In this document: one piece after another, positions 40,896-51,178 of the stretch | Position numbering within the stretch: position 1 is the first letter of the stretch | Layout: every line of letters starts with the position of its first letter | From: Pseudomonas sp. LD120 | Lineage (GTDB): Bacteria > Pseudomonadota > Gammaproteobacteria > Pseudomonadales > Pseudomonadaceae | DNA: 64,000 nucleotides | Direction of reading: 5' to 3' | NCBI RefSeq assembly: GCF_009861525.1 | Contig: NZ_WVHL01000003.1 | Location: 310,001-374,000 of the forward strand | The notes under the pieces: model-generated | Seen by the model: only the letters and a program-made list of their open reading frames with translations | What the model was told of the DNA's origin: nothing | Databases searched by the model: none | Made by a program: the position numbers and the translations under genes

Positions 40896-41733
40896 CTCCC
40901 TGGCCAAGCCGACCCTGAATTTCAGCCGCATCGCCATTTACGCCACCTTGTTACTGGCGGCGGCGGTGTACCTGATTCCCCTGGTGGTGATGCTGCTCAC
41001 CAGTTTCAAGACCCCGGAAGACATCCGCACCGGCAACCTGCTGAGCTGGCCTCAGGTGGTGGACGGCATCGGCTGGATCAAGGCCTGGGACAGCGTGGGC
41101 GGCTATTTCTGGAACTCGGTGAAGATCACCGTTCCAGCGGTGCTGATCTCCACCTTCATCGGTGCCATGAACGGCTACGTGCTGTCGATGTGGCGTTTTC
41201 GCGGCTCCCAGCTGTTCTTCGGGCTGTTGCTGTTCGGTTGCTTCCTGCCGTTCCAGACCGTGCTGCTGCCGGCCTCGTTCACCCTCGGCAAGTTCGGCCT
41301 GGCCAACACCACCACCGGCCTGGTGCTGGTGCACGTGGTCTACGGCCTGGCCTTCACCACGCTGTTTTTCCGCAACTACTACGTGAGCGTGCCGGATGCC
41401 CTGGTCAAGGCCGCGCGCCTGGACGGCGCCGGGTTCTTCACCATCTTCGGCAAGATCCTGCTGCCGATGTCGGTGCCGATCATCATGGTCTGCCTGATCT
41501 GGCAGTTCACCCAGATCTGGAACGATTTCCTGTTCGGCGTGGTGTTCGCCAGTGGCGACGCGCAACCGATCACCGTGGCCCTGAACAACCTGGTCAATAC
41601 CAGCACCGGGGCCAAGGAATACAACGTTGATATGGCGGCGGCGATGATCGCCGGGCTGCCGACACTGCTGGTCTACATCTTCGCCGGTAAGTATTTCCTG
41701 CGCGGGCTGACGTCCGGCGCGGTCAAGGGGTAA
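40888..41733 (+). CDS. gtsC: Glucose ABC transporter permease
   Basis: The 281-residue MalG-like permease has six membrane helices and the EAA loop V-K-A-A-R-L-D-G-A-G-F near residues 172-182. It overlaps gtsB and lies 3 bases before gtsD. Confidence 0.94.
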   Translation: MTDSLAKPTLNFSRIAIYATLLLAAAVYLIPLVVMLLTSFKTPEDIRTGNLLSWPQVVDGIGWIKAWDSVGGYFWNSVKITVPAVLISTFIGAMNGYVLSMWRFRGSQLFFGLLLFGCFLPFQTVLLPASFTLGKFGLANTTTGLVLVHVVYGLAFTTLFFRNYYVSVPDALVKAARLDGAGFFTIFGKILLPMSVPIIMVCLIWQFTQIWNDFLFGVVFASGDAQPITVALNNLVNTSTGAKEYNVDMAAAMIAGLPTLLVYIFAGKYFLRGLTSGAVKG

Positions 41734-41736
41734 AGC

Positions 41737-42897
41737 ATGGCAACTCTCGAATTACGCAACGTCAACAAGACCTACGGTGCTGGCCTGCCGGACACCCTGA
41801 AAAACATCGAGCTGAAGATCGACGACGGTGAGTTCCTGATCCTCGTCGGCCCCTCCGGCTGCGGAAAATCTACCCTGATGAATTGCATCGCGGGGCTGGA
41901 GAACATCAGCGGCGGGGCGATCCTGGTGGACGACGCCGACATCAGCGGGATGAGCCCCAAGGACCGTGATATCGCCATGGTGTTTCAGTCCTACGCGCTG
42001 TACCCGACCATGAGTGTGCGCGACAACATCGCCTTCGGTTTGAAGATCCGCAAGATGCCCACTGCCGAGATCGACGCGGAAGTGGCGCGGGTGGCCAAGC
42101 TGCTGCAGATCGAACACCTGCTGACCCGCAAGCCGGGCCAGCTTTCCGGTGGCCAGCAGCAGCGGGTGGCCATGGGCCGGGCCCTGGCGCGGCGGCCGAA
42201 GATCTACCTGTTCGACGAACCGCTGTCCAACCTCGACGCCAAGCTGCGGGTCGAGATGCGCACCGAAATGAAGCTGATGCACCAGCGCCTGAAAACCACC
42301 ACGGTCTACGTCACCCATGACCAGATCGAAGCCATGACCCTGGGCGACAAGGTGGCGGTGATGAAGGACGGGATCATCCAGCAGTTCGGCACGCCGAAGC
42401 AGATCTACAACGACCCGGCCAACCTGTTTGTGGCGAGTTTCATCGGTTCGCCGCCGATGAACTTCATCCCCCTGCGCCTGCAACGCCAGGACGGTCATTT
42501 GCTGGCCTTGCTGGACAGTGGGCAGGCCCGCTGCGAGCTGCCATTGGGCCCTAAGGACGCTGGCCTTGAGGATCGCGAAGTGATCCTCGGCATTCGCCCT
42601 GAGCAGATTTCCCTGGCCCCGGCCGAAGCCAATGGTCTGCCGACCCTGCGCGCCGAGGTCCAGGTGATAGAGCCTACCGGCCCCGACACCCTGGTGTTCG
42701 TCACCTTGAATGGCACCAAGGTCTGCTGCCGTCTGGCTCCGGATCAGGCGCCCGAGGCCGGTGAAACCCTGACCCTGCAGTTCGATCCGGCCCGGGTGCT
42801 GTTGTTCGACGCCCAGACCGGCGAGCGCCTGGGGGCCGCAGGAGCGCCTATGCCCGAGGCGCGCAGTGGCAATGTGGCGCAGTTCAAGGGGCGTTGA
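41737..42897 (+). CDS. gtsD: Glucose ABC transporter ATP-binding protein
   Basis: The 386-residue MalK/UgpC-like ATPase has Walker [10 protein letters not shown] near residue 38, signature L-S-G-G-Q-Q-Q-R near 135, Walker B I-Y-L-F-D-E-P near 155, and a C-terminal TOBE/OB domain (about 240-370). It powers GtsBC. A hairpin GGCGGAT/ATCCGCC (42904-42925) follows before oprB. Confidence 0.95.
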   Translation: MATLELRNVNKTYGAGLPDTLKNIELKIDDGEFLILVGPSGCGKSTLMNCIAGLENISGGAILVDDADISGMSPKDRDIAMVFQSYALYPTMSVRDNIAFGLKIRKMPTAEIDAEVARVAKLLQIEHLLTRKPGQLSGGQQQRVAMGRALARRPKIYLFDEPLSNLDAKLRVEMRTEMKLMHQRLKTTTVYVTHDQIEAMTLGDKVAVMKDGIIQQFGTPKQIYNDPANLFVASFIGSPPMNFIPLRLQRQDGHLLALLDSGQARCELPLGPKDAGLEDREVILGIRPEQISLAPAEANGLPTLRAEVQVIEPTGPDTLVFVTLNGTKVCCRLAPDQAPEAGETLTLQFDPARVLLFDAQTGERLGAAGAPMPEARSGNVAQFKGR

Positions 42898-42958
42898 ATG
42901 CGTGGCGGATGGCCTGTCATCCGCCGCTATCGCTGTAAACCGCGTTGGATAAATCGTT

Positions 42959-42969
42959 AATAACAATAA
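42959..42969 (+). promoter_or_regulatory. Hfq/Crc-type CA motifs before oprB
   Basis: Two overlapping AANAANAA matches, AATAACAA and AACAATAA, 16-20 bases before the oprB ATG. Confidence 0.5.
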
Positions 42970-42985
42970 AGACGAGGATGTAGGG

Positions 42986-44335
42986 ATGAAAAAGCAACAC
43001 AGCAAAACCCGAGTGTTTTGCCAATTGTCAGCCGCGGCGGCATTGCTCCTGTCCGCTAATGCCATGGCCGACGAAGCGTTTAGCGCCGACTCCAAGTGGA
43101 TGACCGGCGACTGGGGGGGAGAGCGTACCAAGCTGATCGAGCAGGGGATCGACATCAAGGCGGACTACGTCGGTGAAATGGGCGCCAACCTGCATGGCGG
43201 CTACAACAATGACAAGACCGGGCGTTACAGCGACCAGTTCGGCCTGGGCGTGGCGTTCGACCTGCAAAAGCTGCTGGGCTGGGACAACACTCAAGCCAAG
43301 ATTCAGCTGACCAATCGTAATGGTCAAAACATCTCCAACGACCGGATCGGCGACCCGCGTGCCGGCACTCTGAGCTCCTCCCAGGAAGTCTATGGCCGTG
43401 GTCATATGGTCCGTCTGACCCAGTTGTGGGTTCAGCATCAGTTCCTTGATGGCAAGCTTGACGTCAAGGCCGGTTACTTCGGTGAAGGCGAAGACTTCAA
43501 CACCTTCCCCTGCGACTTCCAGAACCTGGCGTTCTGCGGCTCCCAGGTGGGTAACTGGGCCACCGGCATCTGGTACAACTGGCCGGTCAGCCAGGCGGCG
43601 TTGCGGGTCAAGTACCACATCACCCCCGAGCTGTATGCGCAGATCGGCGCCTACAACCAGAACCCCTCGCAACTGGAACACGGCAACGGCTTCAAGCTCA
43701 GCGGCAGCGGCACCAAGGGCACGGTATTGCCAGTGGAACTGGTCTGGTCGCCCAAGCTGGACAACCTGCCGGGCGAGTACCGCGTCGGTTATTACAAGAG
43801 CACCGCCGATGCCAACGATGTGCGCAAGGACGCCAACGGCCAGGACGCCGCGGACACCGGCGCCGCCTATCGGGTGCACAACAGCAAGCATGGCTACTGG
43901 TTTGTCGCACAGCAGCAACTCACCATGCACAACGGCGATGCTTCCCGTGGCCTGAACATCGCCGCCAACGCCACCTTCCACGACAAGGACACCAACGTCG
44001 TCGACAACTATCAATCGCTGATGTTCGTGTACAAGGGGCCGTTCGATGCGCGTCCGAAAGATGACGTGGGCATCGGTTTCGCACGTATCCACGTCAACGA
44101 CGATGTGCGCAAGAACGCCCAGTTGATCAACCGGGACAACGGCATCAGCAACTACGACAACCCGCTGTACATGCCGCTGCGCGACACGGAATACAACTAC
44201 GAGATCAACTACGGCTTCCACGTGACCAACTGGCTGACCGTGCGCCCCAACCTGCAATACGTCACCCATCCAGGCGGTGTGGATGAAGTCGACAACGCAC
44301 TGGTGGCTGGGTTGAAAATTCAGTCGGTGTTCTAG
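42986..44335 (+). CDS. oprB: Carbohydrate-selective porin OprB
   Basis: The 449-residue outer-membrane porin has a signal peptide (residues 1-28, ending N-A-M-A) and the mature start D-E-A-F-S-A-D-S-K-W-M-T-G-D-W-G-G. It has barrel-type alternating sequence and a C-terminal Phe. It admits glucose and related sugars. It lies 88 bases after gtsD, so it is the distal operon gene or has its own promoter. A strong terminator follows. Confidence 0.95.
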   Translation: MKKQHSKTRVFCQLSAAAALLLSANAMADEAFSADSKWMTGDWGGERTKLIEQGIDIKADYVGEMGANLHGGYNNDKTGRYSDQFGLGVAFDLQKLLGWDNTQAKIQLTNRNGQNISNDRIGDPRAGTLSSSQEVYGRGHMVRLTQLWVQHQFLDGKLDVKAGYFGEGEDFNTFPCDFQNLAFCGSQVGNWATGIWYNWPVSQAALRVKYHITPELYAQIGAYNQNPSQLEHGNGFKLSGSGTKGTVLPVELVWSPKLDNLPGEYRVGYYKSTADANDVRKDANGQDAADTGAAYRVHNSKHGYWFVAQQQLTMHNGDASRGLNIAANATFHDKDTNVVDNYQSLMFVYKGPFDARPKDDVGIGFARIHVNDDVRKNAQLINRDNGISNYDNPLYMPLRDTEYNYEINYGFHVTNWLTVRPNLQYVTHPGGVDEVDNALVAGLKIQSVF

Positions 44336-44373
44336 GGCTGTTGCGATAAGCTCCTCCTCCATGTGCGCATTTT

Positions 44374-44403
44374 GCGGACGGCTCGGGCTGTCCGCTTTTT
44401 TTT
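44374..44403 (+). terminator. oprB / gts operon terminator
   Basis: GCGGACGGC (44374-44382), loop TCGG, GCTGTCCGC (44387-44395, one G-T pair), then TTTTTTTT. Confidence 0.9.
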
Positions 44404-44464
44404 GTGGGGATGGCGCAGTCCTTCATCAATATCGAGACAGCAGTGATTTTCAGGACCGTGGCTC

Positions 44465-45319
44465 ATGCATGAGCATCCGCTACAACGCTTTTTCAAATCC
44501 CTGCGCGAGCGCCCGGTGTTCGCTTGGGAGCGCTATCAACTGCGTGATGTGCTGGTGATCGATCACCCGCTGTGTCAGGCGGTGTTCAGTCGCCAGGGCG
44601 CGCAGTTGCTGCACTTTCAGCCGGCCGGGCAGAAGCCCTGGCTGTGGTGCGCTTCAAAGTGGCCGCAAGTGGGGGCGATCCGTGGCGGGGTGCCGGTGTG
44701 CTGGCCCTGGTACGGCCGCCATCCCAGTGAAAACGCCTGGCCGTCCCACGGTTGGGCACGGTTGCTGGACTGGAAACTGTTGGACAGCAGCAGTGATGAG
44801 GACGGCGTGCGTCTGCACTGGCAGTTGCAACTGTGCGACTGGCAGGTCGACTTGCACGCCCACCTGGGCCAGAGCATGGATCTGCGCCTGAGCACCGAGC
44901 ATCAGGACAGCGAACCCTGCCAGTTGAGCCAGGCTTTGCACGCTTACTGGCGTATTGGCGACGTGGGTGAGGTAGCGCTGTCTGGGCTTGACGGCGTCCA
45001 GGGCTATGACCAGTTGAACCGCCAGGCTTGCCAGCAGCAGGGCGAGTTGCGAGTGGAAGGCGGCTGCCAGCGGGTGTTCCAGCACGAAGGCGAGTTGCAG
45101 CTCAAGGATCACGCCTGGCAGCGTGAGTTGTGTATCGATACCGGTAATGATGGCGACACGGTGGTCTGGCATCCTGGCCCACGGCCGCTGTTGGGCGTGA
45201 GTTGGAACGAGGTGTCGCGTTTCGTGTGTGTTGAGGCGGCGACCGGTGGCACCGACAGCTTGTGCCTGGCGCCGGGGCAGCAGGCGCACCTGAGCTTGCA
45301 GGCGCGAGCGGCGGGGTAG
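44465..45319 (+). CDS. D-hexose-6-phosphate mutarotase (YeaD-like)
   Basis: The 284-residue galactose-mutarotase-fold protein interconverts glucose-6-phosphate anomers, feeding the beta anomer to Zwf. Family motifs include R-G-G-V-P-V-C-W-P-W-Y-G near residue 76, H-G-W-A-R near 96 and the conserved L-H-A-Y-W near 158 with E-V-S-R near 256. It lies between oprB and the convergent hexR, in line with hexose use. Confidence 0.9.
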   Translation: MHEHPLQRFFKSLRERPVFAWERYQLRDVLVIDHPLCQAVFSRQGAQLLHFQPAGQKPWLWCASKWPQVGAIRGGVPVCWPWYGRHPSENAWPSHGWARLLDWKLLDSSSDEDGVRLHWQLQLCDWQVDLHAHLGQSMDLRLSTEHQDSEPCQLSQALHAYWRIGDVGEVALSGLDGVQGYDQLNRQACQQQGELRVEGGCQRVFQHEGELQLKDHAWQRELCIDTGNDGDTVVWHPGPRPLLGVSWNEVSRFVCVEAATGGTDSLCLAPGQQAHLSLQARAAG

Positions 45320-45391
45320 GGTGGGGTACGCCGCCACAGCGCCAGCAGGTCGGCTCCCGACGGGAGCAGGTCTGCCGGCGCACGGGGGCGA

Positions 45392-46261
45392 TCAGTTGAA
45401 CTCGTCGCCCACCGGGTAGCGGCTGGCGTTGAGGCTTTCCTTGATCTTGCGCAGGTGCGGCTGGAAGTCCACGCCACGGCGCAGGGTCATGCCGGTGGCC
45501 AGCACGTCGAGCACCGTGAGCTGAATGATCCGCGAGGTCATCGGCATGTAGATATCGGTGTCTTCCGGCAGGGGGATGTTCAGGCTCAAGGTACTGGCCT
45601 TGGCCAGTGGCGAGTTCTCCGCGGTCAGCCCCAGCACGGAAGCGCCGTTTTCTCGGGCAATGCGCGCCACTTCCACCAGTTCGCGGGTACGGCCGGTGTA
45701 GGAAATGATCACGAACAGTTCACCGGTGTGGGCCACCGAGGCGATCATGCGCTGCATCAATACGTCGGCATGGGCCGTGACTGCCAGGTTGAAGCGGAAA
45801 AACTTGTGCAGTGCATCCATGGCCACCGGGGCCGAGGCGCCGAGGCCGAAGAAGTGGATCTGCCGAGCCTGAATCAACAGGTCGACGGCCTTGCTGATCA
45901 GGTTCGGGTCCAGGGCCTGGCAGGCGCTGTCGAGGGAGGCGATGGCGCTGCCAAAAATCTTTTGCGTGTAGGCTTCGGGATTGTCGTCGGCTTCCACCGC
46001 GCGACTGACATAGGCTGCGCCGCTGGCCAGGCTTTGGGCCAGTTGCAACTTGAGTTCCGGGTAGCCGCTGACGCCGAACGAGCGGCAGAAGCGATTGACC
46101 GTCGGCTCACTCACCGAGGCGGCCTGGGCCAGGGCGGCGATGCTGAAGCGAGTCGCCTGCTGCGGGTTGAGCAGGATGACTTCGGCGACTTTACGTTCCG
46201 CCTTGTTCAGTTCTTCAAGACGGTTCTGGATCTGCTCCAGAAGATTTCGCACTCGGTCCAT
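45392..46261 (-). CDS. hexR: HexR, RpiR-family repressor of hexose catabolism
   Basis: The 289-residue repressor has an N-terminal helix-turn-helix (about residues 1-77, with [20 protein letters not shown]) and a SIS sugar-phosphate-binding domain (about 125-260, [10 protein letters not shown]). In Pseudomonas HexR represses zwf, edd and gap operons and is released by KDPG. It is divergent from zwf with an operator-like site between them. Confidence 0.96.
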   Translation of the reverse strand: MDRVRNLLEQIQNRLEELNKAERKVAEVILLNPQQATRFSIAALAQAASVSEPTVNRFCRSFGVSGYPELKLQLAQSLASGAAYVSRAVEADDNPEAYTQKIFGSAIASLDSACQALDPNLISKAVDLLIQARQIHFFGLGASAPVAMDALHKFFRFNLAVTAHADVLMQRMIASVAHTGELFVIISYTGRTRELVEVARIARENGASVLGLTAENSPLAKASTLSLNIPLPEDTDIYMPMTSRIIQLTVLDVLATGMTLRRGVDFQPHLRKIKESLNASRYPVGDEFN

Positions 46262-46395
46262 TCAGGTTTCCTAGATCGGTTAGACAGGCACAGCGGCAGA
46301 GCCGCTACCGTGCCCGCAATGCGAAGTTGAGAGGTGGCCTATCCTACTGATGGCCCGGAACGACCACCACTGGGAATCTGTTTTTTGTAAAAATG

Positions 46396-46410
46396 TTGTG
46401 TTTATTACTA
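46396..46410. promoter_or_regulatory. Imperfect HexR operator between hexR and zwf
   Basis: TTGT-GTTTATT-ACTA differs from TTGT-N7-ACAA at one base. The surrounding AT-rich 46380-46420 stretch is the likely divergent promoter region. Confidence 0.55.
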
Positions 46411-46464
46411 CATTTTTCCTTGAGTGATGCCTTGAAAAAAGGTATTTGTAGCTTAACTTGATAA

Positions 46465-46472
46465 AAGAACAA
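46465..46472 (+). promoter_or_regulatory. Hfq/Crc-type CA motif before zwf
   Basis: AAGAACAA (AANAANAA), five bases before the zwf ATG at 46478. Confidence 0.4.
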
Positions 46473-46477
46473 ACATC

Positions 46478-47947
46478 ATGCCTTCGATTACGGTTGAACC
46501 CTGCACCTTTGCCTTGTTCGGCGCGCTGGGCGATCTGGCGCTGCGTAAACTGTTTCCTGCCCTGTACCAACTCGATGCCGCGGGTCTGTTGCATGAGGAT
46601 ACGCGGATTCTGGCCCTGGCCCGTGAGCCAGGCAGCGAGCCAGAGCACCTGGCGACTATCGAAACCGAGCTGCGCAAATACGTTGGCGACAAGGACATCG
46701 ATGCCCAGGTGCTGCAGACCTTTCTTGCTCGCCTGAGCTACCTGCATGTGGATTTCCTCAAGTCCGATGATTACATCGCCCTGGCCGAGTGTGCCGGCAG
46801 CGAACAGCGCCTGATCGCCTACTTCGCCACTCCGGCGGCTGTTTACGGCGCGATTTGCGAGAACCTGTCCAAGGTCGGGCTCAACCAGCACACCCGCGTG
46901 GTTCTGGAAAAACCCATCGGCTCGGACCTGGATTCCTCGCGCAAGGTCAACGACGCGGTGGCGCAATTCTTCCCGGAGAACCGCATCTATCGGATCGACC
47001 ACTACCTGGGCAAGGAAACGGTACAGAACCTGATCGCCCTGCGTTTCGCCAACAGCCTGTTCGAAACCCAGTGGAACCAGAATTATATCTCCCACGTGGA
47101 AATCACCGTGGCCGAGAAGGTTGGCATCGAAGGCCGCTGGGGCTATTTCGACAAGGCCGGCCAGCTGCGGGACATGATCCAGAACCACCTGCTGCAACTG
47201 CTCTGCCTGATCGCCATGGACCCGCCGGCCGACCTGTCCGCCGACAGCATCCGCGACGAGAAGGTCAAGGTGCTCAAGGCCCTGGCGCCCATCAGCCCGG
47301 AAGGCCTGACCACCCAGGTGGTGCGCGGCCAGTACATTGCCGGCCATAGCGAGGGCCAGTCGGTGCCGGGTTACCTGGAGGAGGAAAACTCCAACACCCA
47401 GAGCGACACTGAAACCTTCGTCGCCCTGCGGGCCGACATCCGCAACTGGCGTTGGGCCGGGGTGCCGTTCTACCTGCGCACCGGCAAGCGCATGCCGCAA
47501 AAACTGTCGCAGATCGTCATCCACTTCAAGGAGCCGTCGCACTATATCTTCGCCCCCGAGCAGCGCCTGCAGATCAGCAACAAGCTGATCATTCGCCTGC
47601 AGCCGGACGAAGGCATTTCGTTGCGGGTGATGACCAAGGAACAGGGCCTGGACAAGGGCATGCAGCTGCGCAGCGGTCCGTTGCAGCTGAATTTTTCCGA
47701 CACCTATCGCAGCGCGCGGATCCCCGATGCCTACGAGCGGTTGTTGCTGGAAGTGATGCGCGGCAATCAGAACCTGTTTGTGCGCAAAGATGAAATCGAA
47801 GCCGCGTGGAAGTGGTGTGACCAGTTGATCGCCGGCTGGAAGAAATCCGGCGATGCGCCCAAGCCCTACGCGGCCGGGTCCTGGGGGCCGATGAGTTCCA
47901 TTGCACTGATCACGCGGGACGGGAGGTCTTGGTATGGCGATATCTGA
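46478..47947 (+). CDS. zwf: Glucose-6-phosphate 1-dehydrogenase
   Basis: Zwf oxidises glucose-6-phosphate to 6-phosphogluconolactone. The 489-residue enzyme has the nucleotide motif F-G-A-L-G-D-L-A near residue 10, E-K-P-I-G near 145 and the catalytic R-I-D-H-Y-L-G-K-E near 174-182. It is the first gene of zwf-pgl-eda and overlaps pgl by 14 bases. Confidence 0.97.
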   Translation: MPSITVEPCTFALFGALGDLALRKLFPALYQLDAAGLLHEDTRILALAREPGSEPEHLATIETELRKYVGDKDIDAQVLQTFLARLSYLHVDFLKSDDYIALAECAGSEQRLIAYFATPAAVYGAICENLSKVGLNQHTRVVLEKPIGSDLDSSRKVNDAVAQFFPENRIYRIDHYLGKETVQNLIALRFANSLFETQWNQNYISHVEITVAEKVGIEGRWGYFDKAGQLRDMIQNHLLQLLCLIAMDPPADLSADSIRDEKVKVLKALAPISPEGLTTQVVRGQYIAGHSEGQSVPGYLEEENSNTQSDTETFVALRADIRNWRWAGVPFYLRTGKRMPQKLSQIVIHFKEPSHYIFAPEQRLQISNKLIIRLQPDEGISLRVMTKEQGLDKGMQLRSGPLQLNFSDTYRSARIPDAYERLLLEVMRGNQNLFVRKDEIEAAWKWCDQLIAGWKKSGDAPKPYAAGSWGPMSSIALITRDGRSWYGDI

Positions 47948-48647
47948 TTTGCAACTGCCCACGGGCGTGCGCGCCCACGAATTCCGCAGCCCCACGCTAC
48001 TGGCCGAAGGCCAGGCGCTGAAGGTGGCCGAGCTGCTGCGCGAGGCCATTGCCGCGCGCGGTCACGCAACCCTGGTGGTGTCGGGCGGGCGCAGCCCGGT
48101 GGCGTTTTTCCAGGCGCTGGTGAAGCAGGAACTGGACTGGTCCAAGGTGCTGATCAGCCTGGCGGACGAGCGTTGGGTGCCGGTGGAACATGCCGACAGC
48201 AACGCCGGCCTGCTCAAGCGCTACCTGCTTCAGGGGCCCGTGGCCAAAGCGCGTTTCTTCGGCCTCTACAGTGCCGCGGCCAATCTGGAGGAGGCCGCCC
48301 AGCAGGCCGATCGTCTGCTGGCCGAGTTGCCGGGCATCGATGTGCTGGTGCTGGGCATGGGCGATGACGGACACACCGCCTCGCTGTTCCCCAACAGCCC
48401 GAACCTGGCCGAAGCGCTCCAGGCCGACGGCACTCGCCGCTGTTGGCCGATGCTGGCGCCGAGCGTGCCCCATCAACGCTTGAGCATGAGTCGGGCCTTG
48501 CTGGTATCGGCCCGCAATCAACTGTTGTCGATTTCCGGTCAGTCCAAGCTGGCCACCCTGAGTGCCGCACTGGCGGGTGACGCTGTCGCCGACATGCCGA
48601 TTCGCGCCTTCCTGCAAACCCCGTTAGAGATTTACTGGTGCCCATGA
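47934..48647 (+). CDS. pgl: 6-Phosphogluconolactonase
   Basis: Pgl hydrolyses the lactone to 6-phosphogluconate. The 237-residue protein has the glucosamine-6-phosphate isomerase-like fold, with V-V-S-G-G-R-S-P near residue 43, A-D-E-R-W-V-P near 80 and [13 protein letters not shown] near 140. It is translationally coupled to zwf by overlap. Confidence 0.96.
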   Translation: MAISDLQLPTGVRAHEFRSPTLLAEGQALKVAELLREAIAARGHATLVVSGGRSPVAFFQALVKQELDWSKVLISLADERWVPVEHADSNAGLLKRYLLQGPVAKARFFGLYSAAANLEEAAQQADRLLAELPGIDVLVLGMGDDGHTASLFPNSPNLAEALQADGTRRCWPMLAPSVPHQRLSMSRALLVSARNQLLSISGQSKLATLSAALAGDAVADMPIRAFLQTPLEIYWCP

Positions 48648-48664
48648 GCCAAGGATCAGCCGCT

Positions 48665-49330
48665 ATGACAAACCAACCCCTGACCGTTTCCATGGCGGAC
48701 AAAGTTGCCCTGATCGACAGTCTCTGCGCCAAGGCGCGGATCCTGCCGGTGATCACCATCGCCCGGGAGCAGGATGTACTGCCATTGGCCGACGCCCTGG
48801 CGGCCGGTGGCCTGAGCGCTCTGGAAGTGACCCTGCGTTCGCAATTCGGCCTCAAGGCCATCCAGATCCTGCGCGAGCAGCGTCCGGAGCTGGTGACTGG
48901 TGCCGGTACGGTGCTCGACCCGGTGATGCTGGCGGCGGCGGAGGCGGCGGGTTCGCAGTTCATCGTGACCCCTGGCATCACCCGTGATCTGCTGCAGGCC
49001 AGCGTCGCCAGCGCGGTCCCGCTGTTGCCGGGGATCAGCAACGCCTCCGGGATCATGGAAGGTTATGCCCTGGGTTATCGCCGCTTCAAGTTGTTTCCGG
49101 CGGAAGTCAGTGGCGGCGTGGCGGCGATCAAGGCCCTGGGCGGCCCATTCGGTGAGGTGAAATTCTGCCCCACCGGCGGCGTTGGCCCGGCCAACATCAA
49201 GAGCTACATGGCGTTGAAGAATGTGATGTGCGTGGGCGGTAGCTGGATGCTTGATCCCGAGTGGATCAAGAACGGCGACTGGGCGCGGATTCAAGAGTGC
49301 ACGGCCGAGGCCCTGTCTCTGCTGGACTGA
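48665..49330 (+). CDS. eda: KDPG aldolase (2-keto-3-deoxy-6-phosphogluconate aldolase)
   Basis: Eda splits KDPG into pyruvate and glyceraldehyde-3-phosphate. The 221-residue protein has E-V-T-L-R near residue 50, the Schiff-base lysine in F-K-L-F-P-A-E near 138 and C-P-T-G-G-V near 165. ATG 48665 is preferred because AAGGAT precedes it and the length is normal. ATG 48644 (overlapping the pgl stop as ATGA) would add seven residues. A terminator follows. Confidence 0.96.
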   Translation: MTNQPLTVSMADKVALIDSLCAKARILPVITIAREQDVLPLADALAAGGLSALEVTLRSQFGLKAIQILREQRPELVTGAGTVLDPVMLAAAEAAGSQFIVTPGITRDLLQASVASAVPLLPGISNASGIMEGYALGYRRFKLFPAEVSGGVAAIKALGGPFGEVKFCPTGGVGPANIKSYMALKNVMCVGGSWMLDPEWIKNGDWARIQECTAEALSLLD

Positions 49331-49367
49331 AGTTTTTACCCGATTCGTTGGTGTGTTCTACGGCTTT

Positions 49368-49399
49368 ACGGTGCGCTTGGTCGGTGCACCGTTTTTTTT
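49368..49399 (+). terminator. zwf-pgl-eda terminator
   Basis: ACGGTGC (49368-49374) / GCACCGT (49386-49392), followed by a run of T to 49399. Confidence 0.8.
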
Positions 49400-49531
49400 G
49401 TCCGCGTAAAAGCATGGGGCCGCCGGCTATTTGTGACTGTCGCCCACGGCCTGCGACTGGCAGCGCAGGTGATGGGCTCTAGCGCTTAAAAGACCTGTGA
49501 GGCCCTATCGCAGCCTGCGGAGCGCCTTGGG

Positions 49532-50722
49532 TCATTGTCCGGCCAGTTTGCTCACGGCCTCGATCAAGCGCTGGATGTGTTCAAGAGGTGTCACCAGGCC
49601 CGGGGTGATGCGGATGCACGGACCAAAGCCGGCGCCGCTGCGGGTCACAGTGAACAGGTTGTAGTCTTGCAACAGACGATCAACCTGCCCTTGTTGGCTC
49701 TGGTGGCGGGTGAAACGCAAGGCGCTGATGGCGCAGCACAGGCGTGGATCCTGTGGCGTCAGGACTTCAATGCCGGGGATCTGGCGAACCGCTTCGGTCC
49801 AGGTTTCGCGCAGGTAGTTCAGGCGCGCTCCCTTGGCCACCGAACCGCCCATGGCCCGGTGTTCCTCGAACACCTGGGGCAAGGTCATCAGCGCGGGAAT
49901 GTTGGGTGTGCTGTAGGGCGTGCGGGCGCGTATGTCGTCGGCGGGGAAGTGAAACTCACCCATGTCCGGGTCGATGTCCGACAAGCGCTGTGGGTCGATA
50001 TAGAGAAAGCCCAGGCTCAGCGGCGCACCGATCCATTTGTGCAAGTTGAAACCGGCGAAGGCGATGCCCAGGTTTGCCAGGTCGAAATCGATCTGCCCCA
50101 GGGCGTGGGCGCCATCGAGAATGATGTCGATCCCGTGCGCTTGAGCGGCGGCGGCAATGGCCTGCACCGGCATCACCAGGCCACTGCGATGGGTGACATA
50201 AGTCAAAGGCATCAGTTTAAGGCGCGGATAGCGCTCGAACGCCTGGGTGTAGGTGTCGATCAGGCTGTCAAAGCTGGCAGGGTGCTGATGCTCGATCTCT
50301 ATGACGTCGACACCGCGGTGGCGGGCCAGCCAGCGCAGGGCGCTTTTTACCGTGTCGTACTCCAGGTCGCTGAGCAGCACCTGGTCGCCAGGCTGCAGGC
50401 GGTTGTAGTTGCGGATCAATGATTGCAAGGCGTCGGAGGCGCAACGGGTCAGGGCGACAGCGTTTTCCGGGGCGTCCAGTAGTTCGGCCAGTTGCCGACG
50501 GATCTGCAAGGCTTCGGTCTGTTCGAAGCGCTGGCGCACGTGCACGGAGTTGCTGCGGTTCACCCACAGGATGTTGTGTTGGTAGGCCTCGGCCACCGTG
50601 CGGGTCATGCGCCCGAAATAGCCGTTTTCCAGGTTGATCGGCCCAGGGGCGATGTCGAACTGTCGGGCGATGCCCTGCCAATGAACTTCGTCGTGGGCCA
50701 GTGTTGTGGCAGTCCTTGGCAT
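49532..50722 (-). CDS. Class V aminotransferase-fold PLP enzyme (isopenicillin-N-epimerase-like)
   Basis: The 396-residue fold-type I PLP protein carries D-G-A-H-A-L-G-Q near residue 203 and the PLP lysine in F-N-L-H-K-W-I-G-A-P near 228. The class includes cysteine desulfurases, kynureninases and amino-acid epimerases. The N-terminal L-E-N-G-Y-F-G and Y-V-T-H-R-S-G-L resemble enzymes annotated as isopenicillin N epimerase-like, which is not a reliable function. No biosynthetic neighbours suggest a substrate. It follows the DUF3820 gene on the same strand, 14 bases apart. Confidence 0.85.
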   Translation of the reverse strand: MPRTATTLAHDEVHWQGIARQFDIAPGPINLENGYFGRMTRTVAEAYQHNILWVNRSNSVHVRQRFEQTEALQIRRQLAELLDAPENAVALTRCASDALQSLIRNYNRLQPGDQVLLSDLEYDTVKSALRWLARHRGVDVIEIEHQHPASFDSLIDTYTQAFERYPRLKLMPLTYVTHRSGLVMPVQAIAAAAQAHGIDIILDGAHALGQIDFDLANLGIAFAGFNLHKWIGAPLSLGFLYIDPQRLSDIDPDMGEFHFPADDIRARTPYSTPNIPALMTLPQVFEEHRAMGGSVAKGARLNYLRETWTEAVRQIPGIEVLTPQDPRLCCAISALRFTRHQSQQGQVDRLLQDYNLFTVTRSGAGFGPCIRITPGLVTPLEHIQRLIEAVSKLAGQ

Positions 50723-50736
50723 GGTGGGCTCTTTTT

Positions 50737-50973
50737 TCAGTGGCGGGGTTTGGGTTTGCCGTGTTTGGCGCGCAGTGGGTCCAACAGGTCGGCAAGGCCG
50801 TTGTGGTCGATTTCCTGCATCAGGGCCAACAGGCCGCCGAGCTCTCCCTTGGGGAACCCTTCTCGGGCGAACCAGTTCAGGTAAGGGCCGGGCAGGTCGG
50901 CGAGGATGCGTCCCTTGTATTTGCCGAAGGGCATTTCCCGGGTGACCAGCAGTTCCAGTGTCTCAGGCGTCAT
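50737..50973 (-). CDS. DUF3820 family small protein
   Basis: A 78-residue protein with the family motif M-P-F-G-K-Y-K-G (residues 14-21), then L-P-G-P-Y-L-N-W-F and a basic tail K-H-G-K-P-K-P-R-H. Function unknown; no signal or membrane segment. Probably co-transcribed with the downstream aminotransferase-like gene. Confidence 0.8.
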   Translation of the reverse strand: MTPETLELLVTREMPFGKYKGRILADLPGPYLNWFAREGFPKGELGGLLALMQEIDHNGLADLLDPLRAKHGKPKPRH

Positions 50974-51178
50974 GGCGCAACGTTCGTGTGATTAAAACGC
51001 CTTGGAAAATACAGGCATTCTGCATGCAGGCCAAATGACAGATCATGCAAATAAAGCGGCTACAGTTTTTTTGATATTAATTAACGTATTGAAAAATAAA
51101 TAAAAAATATAAGTTCACAGTCTGGCATGGCGAGTGCAACGGTTAACTCGACTCTCGCAACCTGCAAGGAACCAGAAA

